Shown in pieces: positions 54,967-64,000 of a stretch of DNA of 64,000 nt; the stretch's first letter is position 1, and each line of letters opens with the position of its first letter. This DNA comes from Saccharopolyspora sp. NFXS83. Its GTDB lineage: Bacteria > Actinomycetota > Actinomycetes > Mycobacteriales > Pseudonocardiaceae. The position numbers and the translations under genes are program-made. Location: positions 1-64,000 of the forward strand of contig NZ_JAPFGB010000021.1 of the NCBI RefSeq assembly GCF_026241095.1. Reading direction: 5' to 3'. Under the pieces are notes generated by a model, which saw only the letters and a program-made list of their open reading frames with translations, was not told the origin of the DNA and ran no database searches.

Positions 54967-55775
54967 GCTTGCTGTTGCCCGCGGCGGCCTTGCTGAGCTG
55001 GCCGGACCCGCGCGCCCGAACCCGCCTCGCCGCGGTGCGGCCCTCGAACGTGACGGGGTTCGGGTCCGGTTCGCCGCGCGTCCGAGCGGTACCGATCGCC
55101 GTGCCGTGCGGAGTCGTGGTCGCCGCGCTGCTCGCCGGGGTCGGGGGCGCGTTGGCGTCCGGAGTCGCTGCTGCGGTGGGGCTGTGGTGGTGGCGGGGGC
55201 GTGGCGCCGATCGGCGCCGCCTGGCCCGCGCGGCTGCGCTCGCCGCCGGACTCCGGCTCCTCGTCGCGGAACTGCGCGCCGGGTCGCATCCGGCCTCCGC
55301 CGCGGAAGGCGCCGCGGCGGAAGCGGATCCCGCGGTGAGCGGGGTGTTCCGGGACCTCGCCGCGACCGCCCGGCTCGGTGGCGACGCGGCGGCGGTGCTC
55401 ATCTCGGCCGCCGGATCCGGTCCGGTCGAGCGGGGCGGGGATCCGCTGGCACGAGCGGGCCGGGCCTGGGCCTTGGCCGATCGCCACGGCGTCGCGCTGG
55501 CGGAACTGCTCGACTCGGTGCGCCGCGACCTCGAGCACCGGGTGGCCTTTGCCCACGACGTCGAGGCGAAGCTGGCCGGCCCGCGCTCGACGGCCGCGGT
55601 GCTGGCCGGGTTGCCGCTGCTCGGGCTGGCGCTCGGGCAGGCGTCCGGGGCGGATCCGCTGGCAGTTCTGGCGAACGGGCTGCTCGGGCAGGCGTTGCTG
55701 GTCGCCGGGGTCTCGTTGCTGTGCGCCGGTGTGGTGTGGACCGTGCGGCTGACCGAGTCGGTGGTGCGGCCATGA
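54960..55775 (+). CDS. TadB-like membrane platform protein (Rv3658c-like)
   Basis: The 271-residue protein has an N-terminal pair of membrane helices ([13 protein letters not shown] and [20 protein letters not shown]), a cytoplasmic type-II-secretion F domain ([20 protein letters not shown]) and a C-terminal pair of helices. It forms the inner-membrane platform with the following protein. GTG 54960 overlaps the ATPase stop by 7 bp. Coupled translation is evident through the whole cluster. Confidence 0.88.
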   Translation: MLSLLLPAAALLSWPDPRARTRLAAVRPSNVTGFGSGSPRVRAVPIAVPCGVVVAALLAGVGGALASGVAAAVGLWWWRGRGADRRRLARAAALAAGLRLLVAELRAGSHPASAAEGAAAEADPAVSGVFRDLAATARLGGDAAAVLISAAGSGPVERGGDPLARAGRAWALADRHGVALAELLDSVRRDLEHRVAFAHDVEAKLAGPRSTAAVLAGLPLLGLALGQASGADPLAVLANGLLGQALLVAGVSLLCAGVVWTVRLTESVVRP

Positions 55776-56530
55776 GCGCGCACCCGGGGCTGCCGTTCGC
55801 GGCGTTCCCGCTCGGCGGGCCGTTGCTGCCGTGGGCGATGGTGTTGTTCGGGGCCGCGCTGCTCGCGGTTCCGCGTCGTCGACCTCGGGCCCGATTGCCG
55901 CCGAGCCCCGACGGCCCAGGACGGTTCCCGGGCAGGTGGCTCGACAAGCGGCGGGCGGTGGTTCCCGCGGCAGCTGCCGCGGGCGTGCTCGGCGCGCTGG
56001 TCGGCGGGCCGGCGGTGGGCTTCGCGGTCGCGGCCGGAGTGCTCTGGTGGCTGCGCCGCGCCGCGCGCCAGGTCCGTCCGGACCCGGTGGATCCGCTGGT
56101 GCTGGCGGCCGGCTGGGATCTGCTCGCCGCCGGCATGCGAGCGGGCCTGCCGCCGGTGGTGCTGGTGCGCGCGGTGGCGGCGGAGTTCACCGGTACCGCG
56201 AGCGCGGCCTTGCGGGAAGTGGCGGGGCTGCTCGAACTCGGGGCCGACCCGGCCGCCGCGTGGGAACCCGCGTTGCGCCATCCCGGCACCGCGGAACTGG
56301 GGCGGGCGGCTCGGCGGACTGCCCGCACCGGCAGCGCGCTGGCCGAGGTCGCGACCGAACTCGCGGCCGAAGCCAGGACGGCGTTGGCCGACCGCGCGCA
56401 AGCGCGGGCGCAGCGGGCGGCGGTGTGGGTCGCCGCTCCGCTGGGGCTGTGCTTCCTGCCCGCGTTCCTGTGCTTGGGCGTGCTTCCGGTGGTGGTGGGC
56501 ATGGTGCAGCGGCTGCCGATGTCCTGGTGA
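55772..56530 (+). CDS. TadC-like membrane platform protein (Rv3657c-like)
   Basis: The 252-residue protein mirrors its neighbour: N-terminal helices ([31 protein letters not shown]), a T2SSF domain with [20 protein letters not shown] and [20 protein letters not shown], and C-terminal helices ([20 protein letters not shown]). ATG 55772 overlaps the upstream stop by ATGA. It is the second half of the pilus assembly platform. Confidence 0.9.
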   Translation: MSAHPGLPFAAFPLGGPLLPWAMVLFGAALLAVPRRRPRARLPPSPDGPGRFPGRWLDKRRAVVPAAAAAGVLGALVGGPAVGFAVAAGVLWWLRRAARQVRPDPVDPLVLAAGWDLLAAGMRAGLPPVVLVRAVAAEFTGTASAALREVAGLLELGADPAAAWEPALRHPGTAELGRAARRTARTGSALAEVATELAAEARTALADRAQARAQRAAVWVAAPLGLCFLPAFLCLGVLPVVVGMVQRLPMSW

Positions 56531-56664
56531 CGGGCGTCCGCAAACAGTCCACTGTGGACTTGGCGAAGGTCTGGATCCGGGCGCTCGCGTCCGGAAACAA
56601 CAGCGAGGCCGAATTCGGCGACAGAGGACCGGCCGCACCGGCCGGTGGACGAAAGGAGATGACC

Positions 56665-56937
56665 ATGGCCATTCGATCGGCCGAGTCGACGGTGGGGACG
56701 ATCCGCGCGTGCGGCGGCGGGCCGCTGTCCTGGGTGGCGTTCGGCAACGAGCTCGCCCGACGGCGCTGGCGGGCGCTGCTGCGTGGCGACGGTGGGATGA
56801 GCACGGCCGAATACGCGATCGGGACCGTCGCCGCAGCCGCGTTCGCCGGATTGCTCTACACCGTGGTGACCGGGGATTCCGTGACCGCGGCGCTCACCTC
56901 GCTCGTCGAGCGCGCACTGCAGAGCGGTGTCGAGTGA
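56665..56937 (+). CDS. Flp-type pilin-like protein, DUF4244 (Rv3656c-like)
   Basis: The 90-residue protein has the pilin pattern: a short basic leader ending RGDGG, then MSTAEYAIGTVAAAAFAGLL with Glu five residues into the hydrophobic helix, as in prepilins cut after Gly. It is probably the main subunit of the Tad pilus. AAGGAG at 56653-56658 decides the ATG at 56665 rather than the one at 56659. A 134-bp gap before it may hold a separate promoter giving more pilin than machinery. No prepilin peptidase is in the window. Confidence 0.9.
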   Translation: MAIRSAESTVGTIRACGGGPLSWVAFGNELARRRWRALLRGDGGMSTAEYAIGTVAAAAFAGLLYTVVTGDSVTAALTSLVERALQSGVE

Positions 56938-57404
56938 GCGCCCCGCCGACCTCACCCCGAAGCTCGCGCGGTCCGACGGCCGTCCCTGATCACCCCGCCG
57001 GAACGGTCCGCGGATCAGCGGCGGTCGCTCGGGACGGTGGTGCGGTGACCGTCGAAGCGGCGCTGGGCATCGGTGCGGTGGTCGCGGTGTTCCTGCTCGC
57101 GGTGTCCGCGATGAGCGCGTTGCTGGGCCAGTTGCGCTGCATCGACGCCTCCGTCGAAGCCGCCCGGCTGGCTGCGCGGGGCGACCGGGCCGGAGCTCGC
57201 GCCGCGGTGGCGCGACTCGCCCCGGCGGGCACGACGCTGACGATCTCCATCGGGACCGAGCTGGCCACGGCGGAGGTCACGGCGCCGCCCGGCACAGGAC
57301 TGCTTCCGGAGAGCTGGCGCCGCAGCCGCGCCTCGGCGGTCGTCGAACCGGGGGTGGAGGTGCCCGGGAGCGTGGAACCGGGGCGGCCGGAGGCGGTGCC
57401 GTGA
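56934..57404 (+). CDS. TadE-like minor pseudopilin (Rv3655c-like)
   Basis: The 156-residue protein has a hydrophilic N-terminus of about 40 residues and then GGAVTVEAALGIGAVVAVFL, the TadE-type helix with its Glu at position five. The extracytoplasmic part contains ARLAARGDRAGARAAVARL. GTG 56934 overlaps the pilin stop by GTGA. It probably acts as a minor pilin or assembly factor. Confidence 0.88.
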   Translation: MSAPPTSPRSSRGPTAVPDHPAGTVRGSAAVARDGGAVTVEAALGIGAVVAVFLLAVSAMSALLGQLRCIDASVEAARLAARGDRAGARAAVARLAPAGTTLTISIGTELATAEVTAPPGTGLLPESWRRSRASAVVEPGVEVPGSVEPGRPEAVP

Positions 57405-57826
57405 GCAGCGGTGCGGCGGGCGCGATTCGGCACGCGCCCGCCGTCCACCGCCGGGACGAGCGGACCGAACGGCGAGAGCGCCGGGAGTGCGGGGTCGCCA
57501 CCGTGGTCGCGGCGGTGCTCACCATCGGGCTGGTCGTGATCGCAGGTTTCGGTCTGGCGCTCGGATCAGCCATGCTGGCACGGCATCGGGCCGAAGGAGC
57601 CGCGGATCTCGCGGCGCTCGGGGCGGCGGCGCGTGCTCCGCGAGGTCCGGCGTCGGCGTGCTCGGCGGCGGGTGAGGTCGCCGACGCGATGCGGGTGCGG
57701 CTGCTCGACTGCGCGCTCGACGGGCCGGACGCCCGGATCGTGGTCGAAACCCGCGTGCCGGTCGGGCTGGGGGCGCTATCAGCGCAGGTCACGGCGCGAT
57801 CGAGGGCGGGTCCGGTACGCCGCTGA
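57401..57826 (+). CDS. Pilus-associated Tad-cluster protein (Rv3654c-like)
   Basis: The 141-residue protein has a charged N-terminus and one TadE/TadG-like membrane segment, ATVVAAVLTIGLVVIAGFGL, followed by LARHRAEGAADLAALGAA, a typical pattern of the TadG-related secretion-helicase-neighbourhood family. The C-terminal part is outside the membrane. ATG overlaps the preceding stop by ATGA. In mycobacteria the equivalent gene is last in the cluster before the helicase, as here. Confidence 0.87.
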   Translation: MSSGAAGAIRHAPAVHRRDERTERRERRECGVATVVAAVLTIGLVVIAGFGLALGSAMLARHRAEGAADLAALGAAARAPRGPASACSAAGEVADAMRVRLLDCALDGPDARIVVETRVPVGLGALSAQVTARSRAGPVRR

Positions 57827-58121
57827 CGGTCGCGGGACGGCGCTGAGCGGTCACGCTTCCCGGTCCAGCGACCGATGATCGCGAGCGAGCGGCCGGGAAC
57901 CGACACTCCGGCATATCAGCGCCCCTCTCGGCACCCGCACGCTCGTCGCCGCTGAGCGACCGGTCGTCGACATGGGGGGTGTACGGGGGTGGGGGGGATG
58001 ACGTTGATTGATGGTGCGGAAGCGAGCAGGAGATCCCGACATCGTGGTCGGTCTCAGGTGCAGTCGCGGGGCAGTGACCCACCGGTGCGAAAGCATCCGC
58101 CACGTCAGGTGAGGAGAGGTA
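57827..58121. other. Gap after the Tad cluster, no gene seen
   Basis: About 295 bp without a convincing gene. It includes a G-rich run at about 57973-57997 (ggggggt, gggggtgggggg on the plus strand), which could be a target for C-rich 6C-type loops or a G-quadruplex. GAGGAGAGG near 58108-58116 is the ribosome binding site of the next gene. Confidence 0.4.
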
Positions 58122-58835
58122 ATGGACTGGTCAGCGGACAGGCGGCCCAGTGCTTCCGGAGCGAACGCTTCCGGAGGGGCCGGTGTTGCTGTGGAGGCCA
58201 GTGTCTCCGGATGGGCGAGCGCCTTCCGGATCGAGTTGCGGGTGCAGGCCATCGAGCTGGCATCCCGCGGCTGGTCGGTGCTGCCCGGCACGTACCCGAC
58301 CGGATACGAGGCGGGTGTTCCCGTCTGGTCCGGTTCCGAGGCTGCGCGGCCGAGCGGATCGACCCACCCCGTTCCCGTCCACGCGGACTGGCAGGAGCGG
58401 CTCGGCGCCGACGTGCGCCAGGTCGCGAACTGGTGGTCCGACGAGCCGTACAGCCTGCTCGTCGCCACCGGTGAGCAGGTCGAAGCGCTGGAAACCGGCC
58501 CCGAGCTGGGTAGGCGCGCCGCGCGGGCACTGCGCTCGCTGGGCGTTCCGGTCCCGATCGTGGCCACCCCCGACGCCCGCTGGTACTTCCTCGCCGCCGG
58601 TGGATCCGCTACCGCGGCGTGCCCCGAGCTCGTGGCGGCGGGAGCAGTCCGCAGGCACAGCACCGGCAGCTGGCTGCCGGTTCCCCCGAGCACTTTCCAC
58701 CACGGTGTCGTGCACTGGCGGGTCAAGCCGGAGGTCTGCGGGTGGCGGCTGCCGTCGCCCGAGATCATCGGTGACGCCCTGCGCATCGGTGCGGACGCCG
58801 TCCCAGACGTGGCAGAACTCGTCGTGGCGGGTTAA
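58122..58835 (+). CDS. Bifunctional primase/polymerase-domain protein
   Basis: The 237-residue protein resembles the prim-pol N-terminal domain found as single proteins in actinobacteria: AIELASRGWSVLPGTYPTGY, DWQERLGADVRQVANWW, YSLLVATGEQVEALE and STFHHGVVHWRVKPE. The classical D-x-D/D-x-E metal pair is not evident, so catalytic activity is doubtful; a regulatory or structural role is possible. ATG 58122 follows GAGGAGAGG closely. It is convergent with the helicase. Confidence 0.8.
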   Translation: MDWSADRRPSASGANASGGAGVAVEASVSGWASAFRIELRVQAIELASRGWSVLPGTYPTGYEAGVPVWSGSEAARPSGSTHPVPVHADWQERLGADVRQVANWWSDEPYSLLVATGEQVEALETGPELGRRAARALRSLGVPVPIVATPDARWYFLAAGGSATAACPELVAAGAVRRHSTGSWLPVPPSTFHHGVVHWRVKPEVCGWRLPSPEIIGDALRIGADAVPDVAELVVAG

Positions 58836-58910
58836 TTCCCGCGACGACCGCGAACCGAGTCGCAAGGCACTGGACGCCCGACCCGTCCAGGGGCACCCCC
58901 GATAGGGGCC

Positions 58911-58963
58911 GGCGGCGGGAGCGAGTGGGACCGGCGAACCCCCTCGCTCACCCGATCCGCCGT
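58911..58963. terminator. Possible bidirectional terminator
   Basis: ggcgg and gagcgag-tggg pair with ccc-ctcgctc and ccgcc between two convergent genes. The stem has interruptions and lacks a T-run. Confidence 0.4.
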
Positions 58964-58969
58964 CGGCCC

Positions 58970-61333
58970 TCAGCCCTGCCCGGCGACTCCCCCGTGCGCG
59001 GTCGAGAGCACGTCGAGAACAGCCACCGCCCCCGCCTTGTCCAATGGTTCGTTGCCGTTCCCGCACTTCGGCGATTGAACACAGGACGGGCAACCCGCCG
59101 GGCAGTCGCAGGAGACGATCGCCTCCCGCGTCGCGGCCAACCAGGGGAACAACGCGGCGAAGCCGCGGTCGGCGAAGCCGGCTCCTCCTGGGTGACCGTC
59201 GTGCACGAACACCGTGGCTTGGCCCGTGTGTTCGTGCAGGGCAGTGGAGACGCCACCGATGTCCCACCGGTCACAGGTCGCGAACAGCGGCAGCAGGCCG
59301 ATCGCCGCGTGCTCGGCGGCGTGCAGCGCGCCGGGGATGCGCGCCGGGTCCAGCCCGGCGCCCCCCGGCGCGCTGTCGGTCAACAACTCGTCGGAGATCG
59401 TGTACCAGACCGCGCGGGTCACCAGCTTGCGCGCGGGAAGCTCCAGCGGAACCTGGTCGAGGACTTGGCCGGACGGCAGCGTGCGGAGGTAGCCGACGAC
59501 CTGCGAGGTGACCTCGACGTCGCCGAGGCAGACCGTCACCCCCGGCGCCGGACGCCGCTCCTGCACCGTGGTGAGCACCGAGATGTCCACCAGATCGCGC
59601 GGCGAGGTCGTCCAGTCCGGGTTCTCCCCGTGCACCAGCGCCAGCCCGTCGTCCAGGTCGAGCTCGTCGACCACGAACGACTGCCCTTGGTGCAGGTACA
59701 CCGCTCCGGGATGCACCGTCGCGCACGCCGACTCCGGGTCGACGGTGCCGAGCATCCGCCCGGAGTCGCCTTCGACCACGGCGATCTGCTGACCGCCGGA
59801 CCCGCGCAGCTCCACCTCCCGGTGCGGCCGTTCCCGCGAGGTCCAGTACCAGCCGTGCGGTCGGCGCCGCAGCACGCCCGCGTCGGTCAGCGCCTCGGTC
59901 GCGGTGCGCGCGGGGGCGCCGCCGAAGACCTCGAACGCCGCCTCGTCCAGCGGTAACTCCGCCGCCGCGCACGCCAGGTGCGGTTCGAGGACGTAAGGGT
60001 TGGCCGGGTCCAGCACCGTCGACTCCACCGGCCGATCCAGCACGGCGGGCGGGTGGTGCACCAGGTAGGTGTCCAGCGGATCGTCGCGGGCCACGAAGAT
60101 GACCAGCGCATCGTCGCCGTCCCGCCCGGCCCGGCCTGCCTGCTGCCAGAACGAGGCGAGCGTGCCCGGATAACCGGCGACTACCACCGCGTCGAGCCCC
60201 GCGATGTCCACGCCGAGCTCCAGCGCGTTCGTCGCGGCGACCGCGAGCAGCTCCCCGGTCAGCAGCGACCGCTCCAGCTTCCGCCGGTCCTCCGGGAGGT
60301 ACCCGCCCCGGTAGGCGGCGACCTTGTCCACCAGCTCGTCGTCCACTTCGGCCAGCGCGCGCCTCGCCGCCAGCGCGGCCAGTTCGGTACCGCGCCGGGA
60401 CCGGATGAACGCCAGCGTGCGGGCGCCCTCGACGACCAGCTCGGTCAAGATCCGGGCCGTCTCCGCGCCCGCCGACCGCCGCACCGGGGCGTCGTTCTCG
60501 CCCGCGACGTGCTCCAACAGCGGCGGTTCCCACAGCACGACGGTCCGGGCGCCGCGTGGCGATCCGTCCTCGGTGACCGCCCGGCACGCGCTGCCGATCA
60601 GCCGCTCCCCGAGCGACGCCGGATCGGACACCGTCGCGGAGGCGAGCACGAACACCGGATCCGCCCCGTAGTACCGGGCGATCCGCCGCAACCGCCGCAG
60701 CAGCAGCGCCACGTGCGAGCCGAACACGCCCCGGTAGGTGTGGCATTCGTCGATGACCACGTACGCGAGGTTCCGGAAGAACCGAGCCCAGCGGGAATGC
60801 CGGGCGAGCACCCCGTGGTGCAGCATGTCCGGGTTCGTGAACACCCAGCGCGCGTGGGCCCGCACCCAGTCCCGCTCAACGCGCGGGGTGTCGCCGTCGT
60901 AGGAGGCGGCGCGGATCCCGTCCACGCCGAGTTCGGTGATGGTCCGGAGCTGATCGGCGCCCAGCGCCTTCGTCGGAGACAGGTAGAGCGCGGTGGCCCT
61001 CGTGTCGGTGAGCAGCCGGGACAGCACCGGCAGCTGGTAGACCATCGATTTGCCGGAGGCGGTGCCGGTCGCGACCACCAGGTGCTCGCCGGCCCACGCC
61101 GCTTCGGCGCCGTCGGCCTGGTGCGTCCAGGGGCGCTCGGCACCGCGGGCGCGCAGCGCGCCGATCAGCTCGTCCGGAGCCCAACCGGGCCAGTCCGCGT
61201 GCCGCGCGGGGCGGTCGGGGAGCTGTTCGACGTGCCGCAGCGGTGACTCGTCCGCGGGCACTCCGGCCAGCACCCGGTCCAGCAGCCGCTTCCCGCTGCT
61301 CGTCCTGCCCGCGTTCCGGTGCGCCGAGTTCAC
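58970..61333 (-). CDS. DEAD/DEAH-box helicase with DUF1998 domain (Rv3649/MrfA-like)
   Basis: The 787-residue superfamily 2 helicase has motif I GTASGKS (about residue 94), motif Ia LYLSPTKALGADQ, motif II VIDECHTYRG, motif III SATVSD, and motif VI QQAGRAGRDGD. The C-terminal DUF1998 region carries a Cys cluster, CDCPAGCPSC and CGNGNEPLDK, likely a zinc site. Bacterial relatives (MrfA in Bacillus) repair mitomycin C damage. GTG 61333 (VNSAHRNAGRTSSGK) is the likely start; the frame extends upstream without similarity. In mycobacteria it also follows the Tad-like cluster. Confidence 0.93.
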   Translation of the reverse strand: MNSAHRNAGRTSSGKRLLDRVLAGVPADESPLRHVEQLPDRPARHADWPGWAPDELIGALRARGAERPWTHQADGAEAAWAGEHLVVATGTASGKSMVYQLPVLSRLLTDTRATALYLSPTKALGADQLRTITELGVDGIRAASYDGDTPRVERDWVRAHARWVFTNPDMLHHGVLARHSRWARFFRNLAYVVIDECHTYRGVFGSHVALLLRRLRRIARYYGADPVFVLASATVSDPASLGERLIGSACRAVTEDGSPRGARTVVLWEPPLLEHVAGENDAPVRRSAGAETARILTELVVEGARTLAFIRSRRGTELAALAARRALAEVDDELVDKVAAYRGGYLPEDRRKLERSLLTGELLAVAATNALELGVDIAGLDAVVVAGYPGTLASFWQQAGRAGRDGDDALVIFVARDDPLDTYLVHHPPAVLDRPVESTVLDPANPYVLEPHLACAAAELPLDEAAFEVFGGAPARTATEALTDAGVLRRRPHGWYWTSRERPHREVELRGSGGQQIAVVEGDSGRMLGTVDPESACATVHPGAVYLHQGQSFVVDELDLDDGLALVHGENPDWTTSPRDLVDISVLTTVQERRPAPGVTVCLGDVEVTSQVVGYLRTLPSGQVLDQVPLELPARKLVTRAVWYTISDELLTDSAPGGAGLDPARIPGALHAAEHAAIGLLPLFATCDRWDIGGVSTALHEHTGQATVFVHDGHPGGAGFADRGFAALFPWLAATREAIVSCDCPAGCPSCVQSPKCGNGNEPLDKAGAVAVLDVLSTAHGGVAGQG

Positions 61334-61860
61334 ACCGTCGAGCGTCGCACAACGCTGTTCCCGCACGGCACGCGCTCGGTGCGGAGCGCGCTCGATGATC
61401 TCGTTCGGGTGGACACGGCCGCCGAGGCACTGGCATTGGGCTCGTGCGGGGGCCGTTCGGGTGTGAGGTGGCCATCGGACGCGCAGAGCCCGCCCGTGCG
61501 CGCGGACGGGCTCCGCGCTGATCGCTCGCTCCGGAACCGCCGAAGAGGCGACACGCCGAATCGATCCGGCCAGCGACACGCGATACACGAAGTAACCCGT
61601 TCGGTCCACATAGAAGTGTGGCTGAACGGGTGATCAAGTCCAAACTGGATCGATTCGCAGATAACAAAGCAGCACGTCGTGGAGAGGCGCGTATCACATC
61701 GTGAAGTAAGACACGTCAGGCCTGAATAGACTTCGCGGCCACGACAACGCTCGCGGACGGCTCCTGGCGGACCGCGCCGCGGGCGAGGCCGTACCGAGCG
61801 TCGGAGTGGACGCACCACCGCCCCTCCGGCGTGCCACCGAGCCACACCCGAGGAGGACGG
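61334..61860. other. Divergent promoter region between helicase and pyrophosphatase
   Basis: These 527 bp hold no convincing gene. The stretch at about 61590-61720 is notably richer in A and T than its surroundings and is the likely promoter area. The cold-shock gene found here in mycobacteria is absent. Confidence 0.5.
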
Positions 61861-64000
61861 ATGTCCCTGCTGTCCCCGGTCCAGCCCGGCTGGGTCGCCC
61901 AGGGCACTGCACCACCGAGCTCGACGCACCGGATGGACCTCGCTCAGAACGCCCCCGGCGCACTCGAACTCAGCGGCTCCGACTACGCCATCGTCGGCGT
62001 GGTCATGATCATCGCTTTGGCGGCGCTCGCCTTCGGCTACGTGCTGATCAAGGAGGTGCTGGCGGCCGGCCAGGGTTCGGCCAAGATGCAGCAGATCTCG
62101 CAGGCGGTGCAGGAAGGTGCCGCCGCGTACCTCAACCGGCAGTTCCGGACGCTGAGCGGCTTCGCCGTGATCGTGTTCCTGGTGCTGTTCGTACTACCCG
62201 CCAACAGCACCGGCGAACGCATCGGGCGTTCGATCTTCTTCCTGTTCGGCGCGGCGTTCTCCGCGGCCATCGGCTACCTCGGCATGTGGTTGTCCACCCG
62301 CGCGAACGTGCGGGTCGCGGCGGCGTCCAACGATCCCGGCGAGGGCCGGGAGAAGGCGATGCGCGTCGCGTTCCGCACCGGTGGCGTCGTCGGCATGACG
62401 ACGGTCGGCCTCGGTCTGTTCGGCGCATCCCTGGTGGTGCTGGTCTACGCCGGTGAGGCGCCCAGGGTGCTGGAGGGCTTCGGCTTCGGCGCCGCGCTAC
62501 TCGCGATGTTCATGCGAGTCGGCGGCGGCATCTTCACCAAGGCGGCCGACGTGGGCGCCGACCTCGTCGGCAAGGTCGAGCAGGACATCCCGGAGGACGA
62601 TCCGCGCAACGCGGCGACCATCGCCGACAACGTGGGCGACAACGTCGGGGACTGCGCGGGGATGGCGGCCGACCTGTTCGAGTCCTACGCGGTGACCCTG
62701 GTGGCCTCGCTGATCCTGGGCACCGCCGCGTTCGGGTTGAAGGGCCTGCTGTTCCCGCTGATCGTGCCCGCGATCGGCGTGGTCACCGCGGTGATAGGCG
62801 TGTACATCACGAAGGCGAAGGCGACGGAGAGCGCGCTGACCGCGATCAACCGGTCCTTCTTCATCTCGGCCGGGATCTCGGCGGTGCTGTGCGCCGCGGC
62901 GGCGCTGCTGTACCTGCCGTCCTCGTTCTCGGCCCTGACCGGCGTGTCCGAGGAGGTCCGCGCCAGCTCCGGGAGCCCGGCGCTGATCGCGCTCGTGGCG
63001 GTGCTCATCGGCATCCTGCTCGCCGCGGTGATCCTGAAGCTGACCGGCTACTTCACCGCCACCGAGCACCGCCCGGTGCAGGACGTCGGCAAGTCCTCGA
63101 TGACCGGTGCGGCCACGGTGATCCTCACCGGCCTGTCGGTCGGTTTCGAGTCCGCCGTCTACACGGCGCTGGTGATCGGGGTCGCCGTGTTCGGCGCCTT
63201 CCTGCTCTCCAGCACGCTGACGGTCGCGTTGTTCGCGATCGCGCTGGCCGGGTGCGGTCTGCTGACCACGGTCGGCGTGATCGTCGCGATGGACACCTTC
63301 GGTCCGGTGGCCGACAACGCGCAGGGCATCGCGGAGATGTCCGGCGAGTTCGAGGGCGACGGCGCGAAGATCCTGACCGAGCTGGACGCGGTCGGGAACA
63401 CGACGAAGGCCATCACCAAGGGCATCGCCATCGCCACGGCGGTGCTGGCGGCGACCGCGCTGTTCGGCTCCTACCAGGACGCGATCACGCAGGCCGCCCG
63501 CGAGGTCGGTGCGGAGATCACGGCGGCCTCCTACCAGGTGTTCGCGCCGAACATCCTGGTCGGCATCCTGATCGGGGCGTCGGTGGTGTTCCTGTTCTCC
63601 GGCTTGGCTATCAACGCCGTGTCCCGGGCCGCGGGCGCCGTGGTCTACGAGGTTCGGCGGCAGTTCAAGCAGAACCCGGGGATCATGGACGGTTCGACCC
63701 GGCCGGAGTACCACCGCGTCGTCGACATCTGCACCCGCGATTCGCTGCGCGAACTGGCGACGCCGGGCCTGCTGGCGGTGCTGGCGCCGATCGCGGTGGG
63801 CTTCGGCCTCGGGGTCGGGCCGCTGGCCGGGTACCTGGCCGGTGCGATCGCCACGGGCACCCTGATGGCGGTCTTCCTGGCCAACTCCGGCGGTGCCTGG
63901 GACAACTCGAAGAAGCTGGTCGAGGACGGGCATCACGGTGGCAAGGGGTCCGATGCGCACGCGGCGACGGTCATCGGTGACACCGTCGGCGACCCGTTCA
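61861..64000 (+). CDS. hppA: Membrane H+-translocating pyrophosphatase (partial, runs off the window)
   Basis: The visible 713 residues hydrolyse pyrophosphate to pump H+ across the membrane. They show about 15 helices and the catalytic loop GGIFTKAADVGADLVGKVEQ followed by DIPEDDPRNAATIADNVGDN. The later segment GNTTKAITKG has Lys where K+-dependent enzymes have Ala, so this is the K+-independent type. The ATG at 61861 follows GAGGAGG; a later in-frame ATG (MDLAQNAPG) is possible. The C-terminal 50 or so residues lie beyond base 64000. Confidence 0.97.
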   Translation, partial: MSLLSPVQPGWVAQGTAPPSSTHRMDLAQNAPGALELSGSDYAIVGVVMIIALAALAFGYVLIKEVLAAGQGSAKMQQISQAVQEGAAAYLNRQFRTLSGFAVIVFLVLFVLPANSTGERIGRSIFFLFGAAFSAAIGYLGMWLSTRANVRVAAASNDPGEGREKAMRVAFRTGGVVGMTTVGLGLFGASLVVLVYAGEAPRVLEGFGFGAALLAMFMRVGGGIFTKAADVGADLVGKVEQDIPEDDPRNAATIADNVGDNVGDCAGMAADLFESYAVTLVASLILGTAAFGLKGLLFPLIVPAIGVVTAVIGVYITKAKATESALTAINRSFFISAGISAVLCAAAALLYLPSSFSALTGVSEEVRASSGSPALIALVAVLIGILLAAVILKLTGYFTATEHRPVQDVGKSSMTGAATVILTGLSVGFESAVYTALVIGVAVFGAFLLSSTLTVALFAIALAGCGLLTTVGVIVAMDTFGPVADNAQGIAEMSGEFEGDGAKILTELDAVGNTTKAITKGIAIATAVLAATALFGSYQDAITQAAREVGAEITAASYQVFAPNILVGILIGASVVFLFSGLAINAVSRAAGAVVYEVRRQFKQNPGIMDGSTRPEYHRVVDICTRDSLRELATPGLLAVLAPIAVGFGLGVGPLAGYLAGAIATGTLMAVFLANSGGAWDNSKKLVEDGHHGGKGSDAHAATVIGDTVGDPF

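Overview
This 64 kb window is high-GC actinobacterial DNA. Synteny and protein style suggest a Pseudonocardiaceae member, probably Saccharopolyspora or a close relative (inference; no 16S gene is present). GTG starts are frequent, many genes overlap by 4 bp, and protein families such as WhiB/Wbl, GlxR-type Crp, RidA, MarP and the Ssd-Tad cluster are typical of the phylum. From about 11 kb to 61 kb the gene order follows, with insertions, the Mycobacterium tuberculosis block Rv3683 down to Rv3649: metallophosphoesterase, class A PBP (ponA2), whiB4/wblA, two ArsA/Get3-like ATPases, DUF4177, RidA, MBL hydrolase, crp, nth, TlpA-like, NUDIX, marP, holin-like, acs, an Rv3662c-position gene, HAD phosphatase, ssd, tad genes and the Rv3649 helicase. 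The same synteny predicts two small RNAs where strongly folded sequence is seen: an Ms1/MTS2823-like RNA (about 50.85-51.15 kb) and a 6C RNA (about 52.2-52.3 kb).

Region by region. 0-9 kb: an old yellow enzyme; a tiny proline- and arginine-rich peptide gene directly before an ABC exporter; DUF1059; an S9 peptidase; a frameshifted secreted HAF-repeat protein; a secreted alpha/beta hydrolase. 9-11 kb: a small secreted protein and a graveyard of an integrated element (broken tyrosine integrase, inverted pieces of a DUF3631 gene, a duplicated integrase tail) beside tRNA-Pro(CGG), a common target of pSAM2-type elements. 11-20 kb: envelope and redox genes of the ponA-whiB4 block. 19.8-26 kb: two linked unknown proteins, a Gfo/Idh/MocA oxidoreductase, NUDIX, MBL hydrolase and an MFS exporter. 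27-36 kb: Crp, nth-tlpA-nudix-marP, NhaA, Acs. 36-41.7 kb: nucleoside hydrolase and a murR-murQ operon that runs into a frameshifted WXG100-like/lysozyme-like gene. 41.8-45.3 kb: a tandem pair of large, coupled, coiled-coil paralogues of unknown function. 45.3-50.6 kb: a secreted nagZ-namZ-amidase operon. 51-58 kb: HAD phosphatase, sRNAs, ssd and a seven-gene Tad/Flp-type cluster. 58-64 kb: prim-pol-like protein, helicase, and a K+-independent membrane pyrophosphatase cut by the window end.

Working together: NagZ, NamZ and the serine hydrolase would dismantle peptidoglycan glycan outside the cell to GlcNAc and MurNAc. MurQ, under MurR control, would process MurNAc-6-phosphate inside. PonA2, WhiB4, MarP and the TlpA-like protein are envelope and stress genes. 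The most unusual items are the proline-rich peptide with its exporter, the coiled-coil paralogue pair, the two sRNA candidates, the tRNA-Pro element remnant and an interspersed repeat lying at gene 3' ends.
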